Of a DNA stretch of 64,000 nucleotides, positions 1 to 8,817 are shown one piece after another. Made by a program: the position numbers and the translations under genes. The notes below the pieces were generated by a model. That model was not told the origin of the DNA. It saw only the letters and a program-made list of their open reading frames with translations, and made no database searches. Each line of letters opens with the position of its first letter. The stretch's first letter is position 1. The DNA comes from Micromonospora sp. WMMD1102 (lineage in GTDB: Bacteria; Actinomycetota; Actinomycetes; Mycobacteriales; Micromonosporaceae), in the NCBI RefSeq assembly GCF_029626265.1, contig NZ_JARUBN010000001.1:3286001-3350000 (forward strand), read 5' to 3'.

Positions 1-734
1 GGGCTCTGGCGTTGGCCGCCGCCCGGGGAGTGCCGGTGCCGCGTATGGAGGCGGCCACCGTCCGGAACGGTGTACTCGGCATCCTGCTGGAGGACCTGGG
101 CGGCACGCTGCGGGCGGCAAGGCCGGTGGACGGGGCAACAGTGGTGGCCAGGCTCCACAAGGGCGGGCCGGCACACGGACTGCCGGTGCTGGACCGGCCA
201 ACGCTGGCAGCCCTGCCGGGCCGGGCCTTGACACTCGTCGACCATCTGCGCCACCGCGACCGGCTCGACAACCACGCGATCCTCCACCGGGCATTGAACG
301 CGCTGGTGGCGGTGGCGGCCCGCCGCGCCTGCGGCGCCGACATCCCACCCTTCGGTGTATGCCACGGCCAACTGCACCCGTCTGCGGTCCACATCGGCAG
401 CCGTGGCGCGCGGCTGCTTGACCTGGCCATGGCCCACAACGGGCCAGGGCTGCTCGACATCGCCTCCTGGGTCGGTGCCGGCCGCCCGCCCAACACTCAC
501 GCCATGGGCCACCTCATCGGCCTCTACAGGGCATTGGCCGGGATCCCGGAAGCCGACACCAACCGGGGCGGGCTGCCGGCCTCGGTGTGGGCGCTGGGCT
601 GGCAACGGATGCACGCCGCCGTCTGCCACCTACACCAAGCGGTCAACGGCGACAGCGACGAACGGGCGGTACGGGCGGACGTGGAGGCGGCCACCCGGCA
701 CATCGTGTCGGCAGCCGTCCTGCTGGCCAAGTAG
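1..734 (+). CDS. Aminoglycoside phosphotransferase-like protein, 5'-truncated by the window edge
   Basis: The frame is open to the left edge, so the true start lies outside the window; the visible part has about 244 codons. The C-terminal half shows a kinase-like signature of the APH family: CHGQLHPSAV resembles the catalytic-loop pattern HGDLHPxNV, and LLDLAMAHNGPGLLDIASW resembles the metal-binding Asp segment that follows it. The usual catalytic Asp of HGD is Gln here, so phosphotransfer activity is doubtful or the substrate differs. The N-terminal lobe is mostly outside the window. A strong hairpin follows the stop. Family assignment is moderate; the substrate is unknown. Confidence 0.6.
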   Translation, partial: ALALAAARGVPVPRMEAATVRNGVLGILLEDLGGTLRAARPVDGATVVARLHKGGPAHGLPVLDRPTLAALPGRALTLVDHLRHRDRLDNHAILHRALNALVAVAARRACGADIPPFGVCHGQLHPSAVHIGSRGARLLDLAMAHNGPGLLDIASWVGAGRPPNTHAMGHLIGLYRALAGIPEADTNRGGLPASVWALGWQRMHAAVCHLHQAVNGDSDERAVRADVEAATRHIVSAAVLLAK

Positions 735-742
735 CCGGCACC

Positions 743-778
743 ACCCTGCCCCCTCCTCCCGAAGGGAGGGGGCAGGGT
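743..778 (+). terminator. Intrinsic-type terminator after the phosphotransferase-like gene
   Basis: A perfect 14-bp GC-rich stem (arms 743-756 and 765-778) with an 8-nt loop begins 8 nt after the stop codon. There is no U tract, as is common for actinobacterial terminators. Confidence 0.7.
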
Positions 779-901
779 TGGGTAGGGCAGGGGTACCGTG
801 ACTCACGCGTCTGTCACGCGTGACGTGCCGGCACGGGACCGGCGGCGGCCAACCCGGCAATCACCGGGGCCGTTGGCTGCGAGTTGCACCGGGGCGGTCA
901 A

Positions 902-1894
902 ATGGACGCCATGCCAACCCTGCGTGATCGGCTTGCCGCCGCCCGTGCCGGCTGGAGATCTGGCCGCCCCTCCCCCTGGCATCCGCCCAACCCGCCGTCC
1001 CGCCGATGGCGAGTCAAGGGCACCGGCAGGCGCCAGATCCGTCCCACCCCAACGGCCAGGGCCGACCAACCCGGCAGGTGGGCCAAAATCCGCGACGGCA
1101 TACACACCGTCTTCCAAGGCGTCACGGCAATCACCGCAGTGGCCGCGCTGCTGTTCACCGCCCGCTCGCTCGACTACACCGCCGAGGCGACCAACGCCAA
1201 CCGCGAACAGGTACGCCTCGCCGAACGCGGCCAGGTCACCGAGCGATTCAGCCGCGCCATCGACCAACTCGGCCAAGCCGGCGACGACAAGCTGGCCATT
1301 CGCCTGGGCGGCATCTACGCCCTGGAGCGACTGATGCGCGACTCCCCGCCCGATGAGCCGGCAGTGATCGAAGTGCTGTGCGCGTTCGTACGCATCGCCG
1401 CCCCCCGGCCACGACCGCTGACCTTAGGGGAGGTGCTCCCGTCGCGGCCAGATGTCCGTGCGGCGGTAACCGTACTGGCCCGGCGCCCCGAACCAGACGC
1501 CACCGAAAACGTACGCCTGGATTTGACCGGCACACTCCTCGGGCTCCAGGGCATCCACATGCCCGCAGCCGACCTGTCCCGCGCGTACCTGTTCAACGCA
1601 GACCTGCGCTACGCGGACCTGTCCCGCGCTGACCTACACGACGCGGGTCTGTCCCGCGCGGATCTGCGCTACGCGGACCTGTCCGGCGCGGATCTGCGCG
1701 ACACGGACCTGCGCGACACGGACCTGCGCGGTGCGGACCTACGCGACGCGGATTTGCGTGGCGCAGACCTACGCGGCGCGAATTTGTGGAATGCGATTGG
1801 CTTGACAAACGAGGTTTTGACCACCACGCGCTTTGACGATGAGACCCGCCTGCCGCCGGGCGTGGTCCGGCCATCCCCTGTACCGACCCGATGA
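902..1894 (+). CDS. Pentapeptide-repeat protein with N-terminal membrane segment
   Basis: Protein of 330 residues from the ATG at 902; a TTG at 884 would add six residues and an ATG at 911 would remove three. The order is: a basic N-terminus; one probable membrane helix (about residues 66-85, [17 protein letters not shown]); a conserved stretch with [16 protein letters not shown] and [16 protein letters not shown]; then about 14 A(D/N)LxxA-type pentapeptides (about residues 220-300) predicted to form a right-handed beta-helix. This is the common actinobacterial membrane-anchored pentapeptide family with no known biochemical role. The repeats are nearly identical at DNA level (gcggacctgcgc units), which suggests recent repeat expansion. 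Confidence 0.85.
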   Translation: MDAMPTLRDRLAAARAGWRSGRPSPWHPPNPPSRRWRVKGTGRRQIRPTPTARADQPGRWAKIRDGIHTVFQGVTAITAVAALLFTARSLDYTAEATNANREQVRLAERGQVTERFSRAIDQLGQAGDDKLAIRLGGIYALERLMRDSPPDEPAVIEVLCAFVRIAAPRPRPLTLGEVLPSRPDVRAAVTVLARRPEPDATENVRLDLTGTLLGLQGIHMPAADLSRAYLFNADLRYADLSRADLHDAGLSRADLRYADLSGADLRDTDLRDTDLRGADLRDADLRGADLRGANLWNAIGLTNEVLTTTRFDDETRLPPGVVRPSPVPTR

Positions 1895-2084
1895 GTACTT
1901 CACTGACGCACCGGAACGACGATGAACGGCGTGACCGAATCCAGGTGGCGCCGTATGGCGATAGGGCTGGGGCCGGCCACACCGGAAGCGGCCGTCCTGC
2001 GCGGCTACGTCCTCATGGTACTCGACGCGCCCGACCTGCTGCCGCCATCCCGACGCGACACCGGACGATCCGGCATCGGCGCCG

Positions 2085-2264
2085 ATGACCCGAGCCGAAC
2101 AGATGACCGCAAGCCACAACGCCCGCCGACTCCTCGCCATCTCCTTCGGCGGGACCCCGGTCATGCTCGCCGGTCTGCTCCACACCGCCCGCAACTACCG
2201 GCTCAACCACCGAAGCCAGGCCATCAACCGGTTCACCAGGACCCTGGAACGGCTCGGCGCCGAG
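2085..2264 (+). pseudogene. Relic of a second pentapeptide-type membrane protein (N-terminal piece)
   Basis: About 60 codons from the ATG at 2085 encode a membrane helix followed by ARNYRLNHRSQAINRFTRTLERLG. This matches the segment that in the intact upstream gene joins the membrane helix to the repeats ([16 protein letters not shown]). Similarity stops at LGAE, where the sequence becomes the antisense of a methyltransferase N-terminus. No pentapeptides follow. It is best read as a truncated copy; the preceding 1895-2084 holds nothing I recognise. Confidence 0.5.
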
Positions 2265-2435
2265 GTCGACGAGAGTGGCGTCGCCGTCCAGCCCATAGCG
2301 GCGCAGGATCTCCAGGTCGGGCCGCGGGTCGTGGCCGGCCTTGCGGTCGTAGCCGTCGACGTAGGTCGGGTCGAGGTGCTCCGGGCCGGCGTACGCCAGC
2401 TCGTAGAGCCACCAGTCGGGATGCTGCGGCGTCAT
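2256..2435 (-). pseudogene. Relic of a class I SAM-dependent methyltransferase (N-terminal piece)
   Basis: Starting at an ATG at 2435 on the minus strand, about 59 codons read MTPQHPDWWLYELAYAGPEH and end in TLVDLGA. That is the N-terminus of the actinobacterial class I methyltransferases and the first half of motif I (VDLGxGxG). The frame loses similarity exactly at motif I, where it abuts the pentapeptide-type relic on the other strand. The SAM-binding fold is missing, so it cannot be functional. Confidence 0.6.
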
Positions 2436-2642
2436 CCGTCCTCCACCGGGTCGCACCGTCCGCTTCGGCCGGCATCGCGGACCGGGCCGGGACGCCAGTA
2501 TCACCGCTCCGGTCACGCCGGGCACCGCATTTACCCCCGGCCTGCGGCATGGCCGCCGGCCCTCTAGGCTCCGGTGGCACAGGTGACCATCAAGGACCCG
2601 CGGGTGAGGCACGATCCACAGTCGGGCAGGGAGCGGCCGGCG

Positions 2643-3284
2643 ATGAGCGGTGAAGAACGGATCGAACACGCCCGGCTGCTCTACGAACGGGCCGTTTTCG
2701 GCGGCGACGCCGACGCGCTGGGGATCGCCGAGCGGGAACTGGACGGAGTCGAGGCAGATCTCGCCCTGGCCCGCGGCCGGATCCTTCACGCGCGGTTTCT
2801 TGAGGACGGCACCGAAGATCCGCACGAGCTGGCCTTGTTCGAGCGTGCGGCGCAGCTGTACGAACAGCTCGGTGACGTGCGCGGCGAGGCCGAGGCACTG
2901 TTCTGGGTCGGCACGTTCCACCAGGTGGTCAGGGGGGACAACGACGGCGCGGTTCCGGCTCTCGCACGGTCGTACGAGCTGGCGACGCGGGCCGGTGACA
3001 AGTTGACACTCTCGTACGCCGTTCGGCACCTCGGCTTCGCGGACATGGCCGCCGGCGCCGGTGATGCGGCGCGTGAGCGGTTGACGGAATCCGTACGGCT
3101 TCGCCGGGAGATCGGGTTCGCACCCGGCGTCGCCGCGGGATTGCTTGCGCTGGCCTACCTGACCGCTGGTGAGGGGCACCGCGACGACGCGTTGGCACTG
3201 GTCGAGGAGGCGGGCGCGGTCGCCGAGGACTGCGGTGCCAAGGGCGTCCTCCGTTGGGTGGAGGAGGCACGGACGCAGCTGTAG
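2643..3284 (+). CDS. TPR-type helical repeat protein
   Basis: Protein of 213 residues starting at the ATG at 2643, with a purine-rich ribosome-binding stretch (cagggagc) upstream. It is all-helical: a short leading part with MSGEERIEHARLLYERAVFG, then tetratricopeptide-like units in which pairs of Ala/Leu-rich helices recur about every 40 residues (ELALFERAAQLYEQLGDVRG, VPALARSYELATRAGD, ARERLTESVRLRREIG, LALVEEAGAVAEDCG). There is no catalytic motif. TPR proteins act in protein-protein contacts; a partner cannot be named. It appears to stand alone between the relics and the coiled-coil gene. Confidence 0.75.
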   Translation: MSGEERIEHARLLYERAVFGGDADALGIAERELDGVEADLALARGRILHARFLEDGTEDPHELALFERAAQLYEQLGDVRGEAEALFWVGTFHQVVRGDNDGAVPALARSYELATRAGDKLTLSYAVRHLGFADMAAGAGDAARERLTESVRLRREIGFAPGVAAGLLALAYLTAGEGHRDDALALVEEAGAVAEDCGAKGVLRWVEEARTQL

Positions 3285-3371
3285 GCGTCCGCTGTCGGTC
3301 CCGGCGGTCACTGGTGGCCGAAGGAGTGGGTCGCCGCTGCCGCAGGCGCCGCGCACTAGACTTCCCCGGCG

Positions 3372-4514
3372 ATGGACGTGCGGAACCCCACCCCCGAGCC
3401 GCCGGCGGAGACCCGGCCCTGTGCCCACTGTGGACGGCCGGTGCCGCAGCGGGCGGCGGCGGGCCGGCCGTTCCGGTACTGCCGGGACAACGACGGCACC
3501 TGCCAGCGGGCCTCCCGCAACCAGCGGATGCGGCACCGCAACGCGCCGGGGCTGGCCGGTCAGGTGGCCCGCACCTGGGAGGTGGTCGACCGGCTCGACC
3601 AGGTCACCGAGGCACTCGCCGAGGCCCTGCACGCCGAACTCTCCCCGGTGGGGGTGGAACGCCGACTCGCCGAGGTGCGGGCCGAGGCGGCCAGCCAGAT
3701 CGCGGCGGCCCAGACCGAACGGGACGAGGCCCGCCGGGAGGCCGAGGCGGCGGCGGTCACCCTGCACCAGGCCCAGCAGGCCGCCAGCGCGGCCGTCGCC
3801 GACCGGACCGCCGCCCGGGAGGAGTCCGAACGGGCCGCCCGGGCCGCCGAGCGGGCCGGTGCCGAGACCGCCGCCGCGCTCGCCGCCCGGGACGCGGCCC
3901 AGCAGGCGGAAAGCGCCGCCACCGCGCTGCGTACCCAGGCCGAGCAGGACCGCGACGCGGCCCGGCGCGACCTGCGGGCGCTGCGCACCGAGGCGGAGGC
4001 CGACCGACGCCGGCTGGCCGAACTGACCCGCGAACTGGCCGAGCTGACCCGGGACCGCGACGCGGCCCGCGCCGAGTCGGCCCGGGCGACCCGGTCGGCC
4101 GCCGAGGCGCTCGACCAGGCGGACCGGTTCCGGACGGCGGCGGAGCAGGCCCGGACCGCCGCCCGGAACTCCGCGACGGAGGCGGCCAGCTTCCGGGCCG
4201 AGGCGCAGCGGGCCGCGGCGGACGCCGAACAGGCCCGCGACACGGCCGCCACCGCCACCATTGAGCTGGAACGCACCCGGACCGACCTGCGGGCCGCCCG
4301 GGACGCCACGGCCGCCGCCGAGGCCCGGCTCGGCGAGCTGGCGGTACGCCTGTCGGCGGCGCAGGCCGACCGGGACGCGGCCCGGGAACGGGCCGCCCAG
4401 CTCTCCACCCAGGTCAGCGACCTCGCCGCCGCGCTGGCCGGGCTGAGCGCCCGGACCGTCGCCGGCAGCTCGACCGGCAGCCCGGCAACCGGCGGACCGC
4501 CCGCCGAACCGTGA
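3372..4514 (+). CDS. Zinc-ribbon plus long coiled-coil protein
   Basis: Protein of 380 residues from the ATG at 3372. Residues about 15-50 carry a short treble-clef/zinc-ribbon-like motif (CAHCGRPVP, then FRYC and a later C), reminiscent of small actinobacterial zinc-binding domains. The rest, about residues 60-365, is an almost uninterrupted Ala/Arg/Glu-rich heptad coiled coil ending in a Gly/Ser/Pro tail. It resembles KfrA-like or filament-forming coiled-coil proteins in composition, but composition alone is weak evidence, so no function is claimed. It is followed after 216 bp by rbpA, which has its own promoter. Confidence 0.7.
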   Translation: MDVRNPTPEPPAETRPCAHCGRPVPQRAAAGRPFRYCRDNDGTCQRASRNQRMRHRNAPGLAGQVARTWEVVDRLDQVTEALAEALHAELSPVGVERRLAEVRAEAASQIAAAQTERDEARREAEAAAVTLHQAQQAASAAVADRTAAREESERAARAAERAGAETAAALAARDAAQQAESAATALRTQAEQDRDAARRDLRALRTEAEADRRRLAELTRELAELTRDRDAARAESARATRSAAEALDQADRFRTAAEQARTAARNSATEAASFRAEAQRAAADAEQARDTAATATIELERTRTDLRAARDATAAAEARLGELAVRLSAAQADRDAARERAAQLSTQVSDLAAALAGLSARTVAGSSTGSPATGGPPAEP

Positions 4515-4660
4515 CCACCCGACGGGCGGGCGTACGCCGGCGCGGACGTCAGACGACATATCGCGGCAATTCACCACCTACGCGGGTGATCTCGATCACC
4601 ACCGAGGAGATCCGGCTACGCTCGGAGCGTTTGACCACTTGTACGTTTCTGCCGGCGGCG

Positions 4661-4687
4661 GGAATCGCCCACCCGGCACCTGTCGTT
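4661..4687 (+). promoter_or_regulatory. Candidate SigR/SigH-type (thiol-oxidative stress) promoter of rbpA
   Basis: GGAAT at 4661-4665 (GGGAAT if extended by one base) and GTT at 4685-4687 are separated by 19 nt. This matches the GGAAT-N18/19-GTT pattern of Streptomyces SigR and mycobacterial SigH promoters. It would start transcription about 40 nt before the rbpA ATG. SigR control of rbpA is established in Streptomyces coelicolor; here it is inferred from the motif. Confidence 0.6.
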
Positions 4688-4730
4688 ACACCGATAAGAA
4701 CCACCATCACGACCGAGGGGAAAGCCGATC

Positions 4731-5072
4731 ATGGGCGAGCGCATGCTGCGCGGGAGCCGTCTGGGAGCAGTCAGCTACGAATCCGACCGCAACACCGAGC
4801 TTGCCCCGCGACAGACCCGAGAGTACCTCTGCGCCAAGGGCCACCAGTTCGAAGTACCCTTCGCCGTCGATGCCGAAGTGCCGATGACCTGGGAATGCAA
4901 GTTCGACGGCAGCGTCGCCCGGCTGGTCGACGGCAGCGAGCCTGAGCAGAAGAAGGCCAAGCCGCCGCGTACCCACTGGGACATGCTGCTGGAGCGCCGC
5001 TCCATCGCCGAACTGGAGAGCATCCTCGCCGAACGGCTCGAAGAGGTCCGCACCCGGCGCGGCCGGGCCTGA
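4731..5072 (+). CDS. rbpA: RNA polymerase-binding protein RbpA
   Basis: Protein of 113 residues, the normal RbpA length. RbpA is an actinobacterial-specific general transcription factor that binds the sigma2 region of group 1/2 sigma factors and stabilises the open promoter complex. Visible parts: the N-terminal tail with MLRGSRLGAVSYESD; the core domain with a Cys at CAKGHQFEVPF and a second Cys at WECKFDG (two of the metal-binding positions seen in other RbpAs); the basic linker; and the C-terminal sigma-interaction domain with RTHWDMLLERRSIAELE. The start has an AGGGGA ribosome-binding site. A probable SigR-type promoter lies upstream and a terminator follows. Confidence 0.96.
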   Translation: MGERMLRGSRLGAVSYESDRNTELAPRQTREYLCAKGHQFEVPFAVDAEVPMTWECKFDGSVARLVDGSEPEQKKAKPPRTHWDMLLERRSIAELESILAERLEEVRTRRGRA

Positions 5073-5100
5073 CCCGAACAGCACACCCGCGACGCCCACC

Positions 5101-5128
5101 GCCCCCACGGCCCGCACGCCGTGGGGGC
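5101..5128 (+). terminator. Terminator after rbpA
   Basis: A perfect 11-bp stem, gcccccacggc / gccgtgggggc, with a 6-nt loop lies 28 nt after the rbpA stop. It also lies just downstream of the convergent fxsA stop, so it may work in both directions. Confidence 0.8.
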
Positions 5129-5169
5129 GTGCCGTCTCTGTTGACGCGCCCCGGACGGGGGCAGAGACC

Positions 5170-5703
5170 TCAGGGGCGGCGCGGCTCGACGATCTCGCCC
5201 TCGATCGCCCCACCAGCGGCGGCCGGTGGCGGCGGCCCTGGCTCGGCGGGCGGCGGACCAGCGTCCGGGCGCGGCTCACCCCGCCGGACCCGCACCCGAC
5301 GCGGCCCGAACAGGTCCCCGGCGACCTGGCCGGAAACCCGCCGCTCGGCGACCCCCTGCACCTGCCCCCGCACCGCCCGGCGCACCAGCGGCACCGTCAG
5401 CAACACCCCGGCCAACCCGGTGACCAGGCCCGGAATCACCAGCAGCAACCCGGCGAGCAACCCGACCAGCCCGTCGCTGACCTGGCTGCCCGGCGGCCGG
5501 CCCGCCTCGACGGCGGCCCGGAACCCCCGCCAGGCCCGCAGCCCCTCCCGGCGCAGCAGGACCATCCCCGCCAGCGAGGCGGCGAGCACCAGCAGGATCG
5601 CCCAACCGAACCCGATCCACCGCCCGAGCAGCACGAAGACCGCGACCTCCACGATCCCGGTCAGCAGCAGTGCCAGCGGCACGAACCTCAACCCTCGGCG
5701 CAT
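5170..5703 (-). CDS. fxsA: FxsA-family membrane protein
   Basis: Protein of 177 residues with about three to four hydrophobic segments: FVPLALLLTGIVEVAVFVLL, the segment around ILLVLAASLAGMVLL, and LVGLLAGLLLVIPGLVTGLAGVLLTVPLVR. The pattern RREGLRAWRGFRAAVEAG and the GLLLVIPGLVTG motif are typical of FxsA (YtxI-like) proteins. In E. coli, FxsA overproduction suppresses F exclusion of phage T7; its normal role is unknown. The C-terminal 60 residues are an unstructured Pro/Arg-rich tail, longer than in E. coli. It lies 59 bp after ppm1 and is probably co-transcribed with lnt-ppm1. Confidence 0.88.
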   Translation of the reverse strand: MRRGLRFVPLALLLTGIVEVAVFVLLGRWIGFGWAILLVLAASLAGMVLLRREGLRAWRGFRAAVEAGRPPGSQVSDGLVGLLAGLLLVIPGLVTGLAGVLLTVPLVRRAVRGQVQGVAERRVSGQVAGDLFGPRRVRVRRGEPRPDAGPPPAEPGPPPPAAAGGAIEGEIVEPRRP

Positions 5704-5762
5704 GTCACCCCATCCGGATGTCGGGCCCACAACCCCGTACGTCCAGCATGACACGCCGCCGG

Positions 5763-6566
5763 TCAGGGCCAGCGGAGCCGCTGGTCGCCACGGACCTCCG
5801 CCGACCGGCCCGACGCCGCCCGGCGGTCCGTCACCGACCAGAGCGTGACCCGCCACAACGCCTCGCCGACGATCACCGGACTCATCTTGCTCGCCCCCCG
5901 CTCCCGCTCGGCGAACGTGATCGGCACCTCCACCGTACGCAGCCCGGCCCGGTGCGCCCGCCAGGCGAGCTCCACCTGGAACGAGTACCCCTGCGAGGCG
6001 ACCGAGTCGAGGTCCAGCCGGGCCAGCGCCGGCACCCGGTACACCCGGAAACCGCCGGTCGCGTCCGACAACGGCATCCCCAACGCCACCCGGGTGTAGA
6101 GGTTGCCGCCCCGGGACAGCAGCTGCCGGTGCCACGGCCAGGCCACCACCTGGCCGCCCGTCGTCCAGCGGGAACCGATCACCACGTCCGCGTCCCGGGC
6201 CGCGTCCAACAACCGGGGCAGCTCCTCCGGGGCGTGCGAACCGTCGGCGTCCATCTCCACCACCGCGTCGTACCCGTGCTCGGCAGCCCAGCCGAACCCG
6301 GCCACGTACGCCGCGCCGAGGCCCTGCTTGCCGGGCCGGTGCAGCACGTGCACCCGGGAGTCCGCCGCCGCCATCCGGTCCGCGACCGCGCCCGTGCCGT
6401 CCGGGCTGTTGTCGTCGACGATCAGCACCCGCACCTGCGGCGCCGCCCGGTGCACCCGCTCGACGATCACCCCGACGTTGTCGGCCTCGTTGTAGGTGGG
6501 GACCACCACCAGCACCCGGCCGACGCCCGGATAGCCGCCCCCGTGCCCGTCCGTCGCATCGTTCAC
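5763..6566 (-). CDS. ppm1: Polyprenol-phosphate mannosyltransferase (dolichol-phosphate mannose synthase type)
   Basis: Protein of 267 residues starting at a GTG (6566) that overlaps the lnt stop by 4 nt (GTGA). It is a GT2 glycosyltransferase: VVVPTYNEADNV, the nucleotide-binding VLIVDDNSPDGT, and the DxD motif VVEMDADGSH. It transfers mannose from GDP-mannose to polyprenyl phosphate, supplying lipid-linked mannose for lipoglycan synthesis and protein O-mannosylation. In Mycobacterium tuberculosis the same two activities are one fused protein, Ppm1 (Lnt-like plus synthase domain). Here they are two translationally coupled genes, as in several other actinomycetes. No C-terminal membrane helices are seen. 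Confidence 0.93.
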   Translation of the reverse strand: MNDATDGHGGGYPGVGRVLVVVPTYNEADNVGVIVERVHRAAPQVRVLIVDDNSPDGTGAVADRMAAADSRVHVLHRPGKQGLGAAYVAGFGWAAEHGYDAVVEMDADGSHAPEELPRLLDAARDADVVIGSRWTTGGQVVAWPWHRQLLSRGGNLYTRVALGMPLSDATGGFRVYRVPALARLDLDSVASQGYSFQVELAWRAHRAGLRTVEVPITFAERERGASKMSPVIVGEALWRVTLWSVTDRRAASGRSAEVRGDQRLRWP

Positions 6567-8224
6567 CGCTCCTCCGCATCCGCCGGGTCGCCGGCCGTCG
6601 CCGCACCGACCCCGGGGAGCGGACGCCGGCGGGTCAGCGCCGCGCCGGCCAGCGCCGCCGCCAGGGCCAGCAGCGCCACCTCCGGCCACAGGCCGACCCG
6701 GGTGGCGACCGTACGGGTCTCCCCGAGGTGCATCTGCCGGGTCACCACCGCCGCGGTGTTGAACCCGGTCGCCCCGGTTACCCGCCCATCGGCCCCCACG
6801 AACCCGGAAACACCGACCGTCGACGCCATCAACGCCTCCCGGCCGTGCTCCACCGCCCGCAGCCGCACCATCGCCAACTGCTGCTCCGCCTCGGCGACGT
6901 CGAAGGTGGCGTTGTTCGTCTGCACCACGAGCACCTGCGCCCCACCGGTCACGGTGTCCCGGACCACCTCGTCGTAGGCGACCTCGAAACAGATCACGTC
7001 ACCGAGCCGCACCCCGCCGACCCGCAGCACACCCGGCTCGGTGCCGGCGACGAAGTCGTTGCGTACCCGGTCGACCTCCTTGCTGACCAGCCGGGCCACG
7101 TCACGCAACGGCACGTACTCGGCGAACGGCACCGGATGCCGCTTGACATACATCTGCGACCCGTCCAGGCCGGAACCCGGCAGCCACACCAGCCCCGCGT
7201 TGCGCACCTGCCCCTCGTCCGGGCCGAGCAGCACCGCGCCGACCAGGATCGGGGCGCCGACCGCGTCCGCCGCCTCCGAGATCCGCCGCCCCGCCCGCGC
7301 GTCCCGGGTCGGGTCGACGTCGCTGGAGTTCTCCGGCCAGACCACCAGGTCCGGCCGCCGCGCCTCATCGGCCGCGACCCGCCGGCCCAGCTCGATCGTC
7401 GCCTCGACGTGGTTGTCCAGCACCGCCCGCCGCTGCGCGTTGAAGTCCAGCCCCATCCGGGGCACGTTGCCCTGCACGATCGCCACCTCGGCGGTCTCCG
7501 GCCCGGTACCGGCCAGCGGCACCAGCAGCCCGCCGGCCACCAGCGCGACCGCCCCGGCGGCGAACCCGACCCCCCGGCCGGCCGACGGCAACACCCGCGT
7601 GCCGTCCTGCGCCGAACCCCGCCACGGCCGCCACACCGCCGCCACCAGCAGCCCACCGGCCAACGCCACCGCGAAGGTGACGAGCGGAGCACCCCCGTAC
7701 GCGGCCAGCCGCAGCAGCGGCGAGTCACCCTGGCTGAACGCCAGCCGCCCCCACGGGAAGCCGCCGAACGGAGTCCGGTCCCGCAGCGCCTCCTGCGCCA
7801 CCCACGACACCCCGGTCACCAGCGGCCACGACCAGCGGAACCGGTCCACCAGCGGCCCGGTGAACGCCAGCGCCAGCCCCAGCAGCCCCAGATAGGCCGC
7901 CTGCAACCCGGACAACAGCAGCCACGGCACGTTACCGGTGTACAGGTTGGTCCAGCTCAGCATCGGCAGGAACAGCGCCAGCCCGGCCAGCGTGCCGAGC
8001 CCGAACCCGGCCCGCAACCGCCGCCGGTGCACCGCCGCCGACAGCAGCGCCACCCCGACCGGGGCCAGCCACCACGCCCCGTACGGCGGGAACGCCAGCA
8101 GCAGCACCAGCCCGGCGCCGACCGCCGCCGGCACCGCCAGCCAGAGCGGCAGCGGCCGCCCGGCCGGCCCGGCGGGCCGCCGGCCACTCTCGGCGCTCTC
8201 CGTCAGCTCGGCCGTCACCGTCAC
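6563..8224 (-). CDS. lnt: Apolipoprotein N-acyltransferase
   Basis: Protein of 553 residues from a GTG at 8224. Six to eight membrane helices (about residues 25-220) are followed by a periplasmic nitrilase-type domain (about 230-510) and one last helix (LLALAAALAGAALT). The catalytic triad is visible: Glu in VVWPENSSDVD, Lys in MYVKRHPVPFAEYVPL, and Cys in DVICFEVAYDE. Lnt adds the third acyl chain to the N-terminal Cys of lipoproteins at the outer face of the membrane. The stop overlaps the ppm1 start, consistent with the known physical association of the two activities in mycobacteria. Confidence 0.94.
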   Translation of the reverse strand: MTVTAELTESAESGRRPAGPAGRPLPLWLAVPAAVGAGLVLLLAFPPYGAWWLAPVGVALLSAAVHRRRLRAGFGLGTLAGLALFLPMLSWTNLYTGNVPWLLLSGLQAAYLGLLGLALAFTGPLVDRFRWSWPLVTGVSWVAQEALRDRTPFGGFPWGRLAFSQGDSPLLRLAAYGGAPLVTFAVALAGGLLVAAVWRPWRGSAQDGTRVLPSAGRGVGFAAGAVALVAGGLLVPLAGTGPETAEVAIVQGNVPRMGLDFNAQRRAVLDNHVEATIELGRRVAADEARRPDLVVWPENSSDVDPTRDARAGRRISEAADAVGAPILVGAVLLGPDEGQVRNAGLVWLPGSGLDGSQMYVKRHPVPFAEYVPLRDVARLVSKEVDRVRNDFVAGTEPGVLRVGGVRLGDVICFEVAYDEVVRDTVTGGAQVLVVQTNNATFDVAEAEQQLAMVRLRAVEHGREALMASTVGVSGFVGADGRVTGATGFNTAAVVTRQMHLGETRTVATRVGLWPEVALLALAAALAGAALTRRRPLPGVGAATAGDPADAEER

Positions 8225-8377
8225 GCGCGCCTCACGTCTTCCTCGAAGGCCACCGGCTCCGACGCCGCTGACACCACCTGCGGAAGGCTACCGGCCGGCC
8301 ACCCGAACCGGCACCCACACCGCCGCCGGCACCCAGGAAGATCGACGGGACGGGACGAGGCTCGGCGGGAAACGAAA

Positions 8378-8409
8378 ATCGGGGCGCGGCCGACAGGCCG
8401 CGCCCCGAT
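8378..8409 (-). terminator. Terminator reading leftward
   Basis: A perfect 14-bp stem (8378-8391 with 8396-8409) with a GACA tetraloop is followed on the minus strand by TTTCGTTT. The orientation fits the end of transcripts coming from the lysine-degradation operon and insulates lnt. Confidence 0.75.
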
Positions 8410-8817
8410 GCTCCCAGGCCCTCCCCGGCCGGTGTGGTAGGGCCCGCAGCTCGACCTTCGGACCGACCGGACGTGAACTGGCTGTTCCCGTCGGGCCGTT
8501 GTCTACTGGCCGTCTGCACCACCCTGCCCGAGCACCGGTAACCGCAGCCGGTTCGCGCCGCCCCGCCGACCCCCGCCCGCTGGACCTGGCCGTTGCGACG
8601 ACACGTTCACATGCCGCTCGGCCAGCGGACGAAGGGACGAAGCGAACAACAGCCACTTCCCGTTGTAGGACTCAAAGACGGTACGTGGTACCCCCCGGGC
8701 ACTGTCAACCGCCCCCGGGCCAGTCGTCGGAGTTGGATGCGGCGTGTCGGAGCCGCCGCGCCGGGCCACCTCCGGTTCGCCTTCCGTTCGCCCGCCGGAA
8801 ACCCCCGGGCCGCCGGA
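8410..8817. other. Gene-free stretch between the mutL-like gene and the terminator
   Basis: No reading frame here has recognisable protein character. The only structure I see is a short palindrome, ggtac-gtg-gtacc, at 8680-8692. It could hold a promoter or a 3' untranslated region; I cannot assign it. Confidence 0.4.

Noticed and set aside
12-734. Start of the first gene at the TTG at position 12
   Set aside because: The frame is open to the left edge, and the visible protein lacks most of the N-terminal kinase lobe, so the gene continues outside the window.
1922-2084. Plus-strand frame beginning MNGVTESRWRRMAIGLG
   Set aside because: It resembles no family I know and runs into the relic region out of frame; too weak to call.
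2013-4577. Open minus-strand frame of 854 codons
   Set aside because: It lies antisense to the TPR and coiled-coil genes and is Gly/Arg/Pro-rich, a usual shadow in GC-rich DNA. Only its last part, the methyltransferase relic, has protein character.
8503-8769. Minus-strand frame of 88 codons containing FESYNGKWLLFASS
   Set aside because: The short stretch looks protein-like, but the rest is low-complexity and there is no start signal; left as unexplained intergenic DNA.
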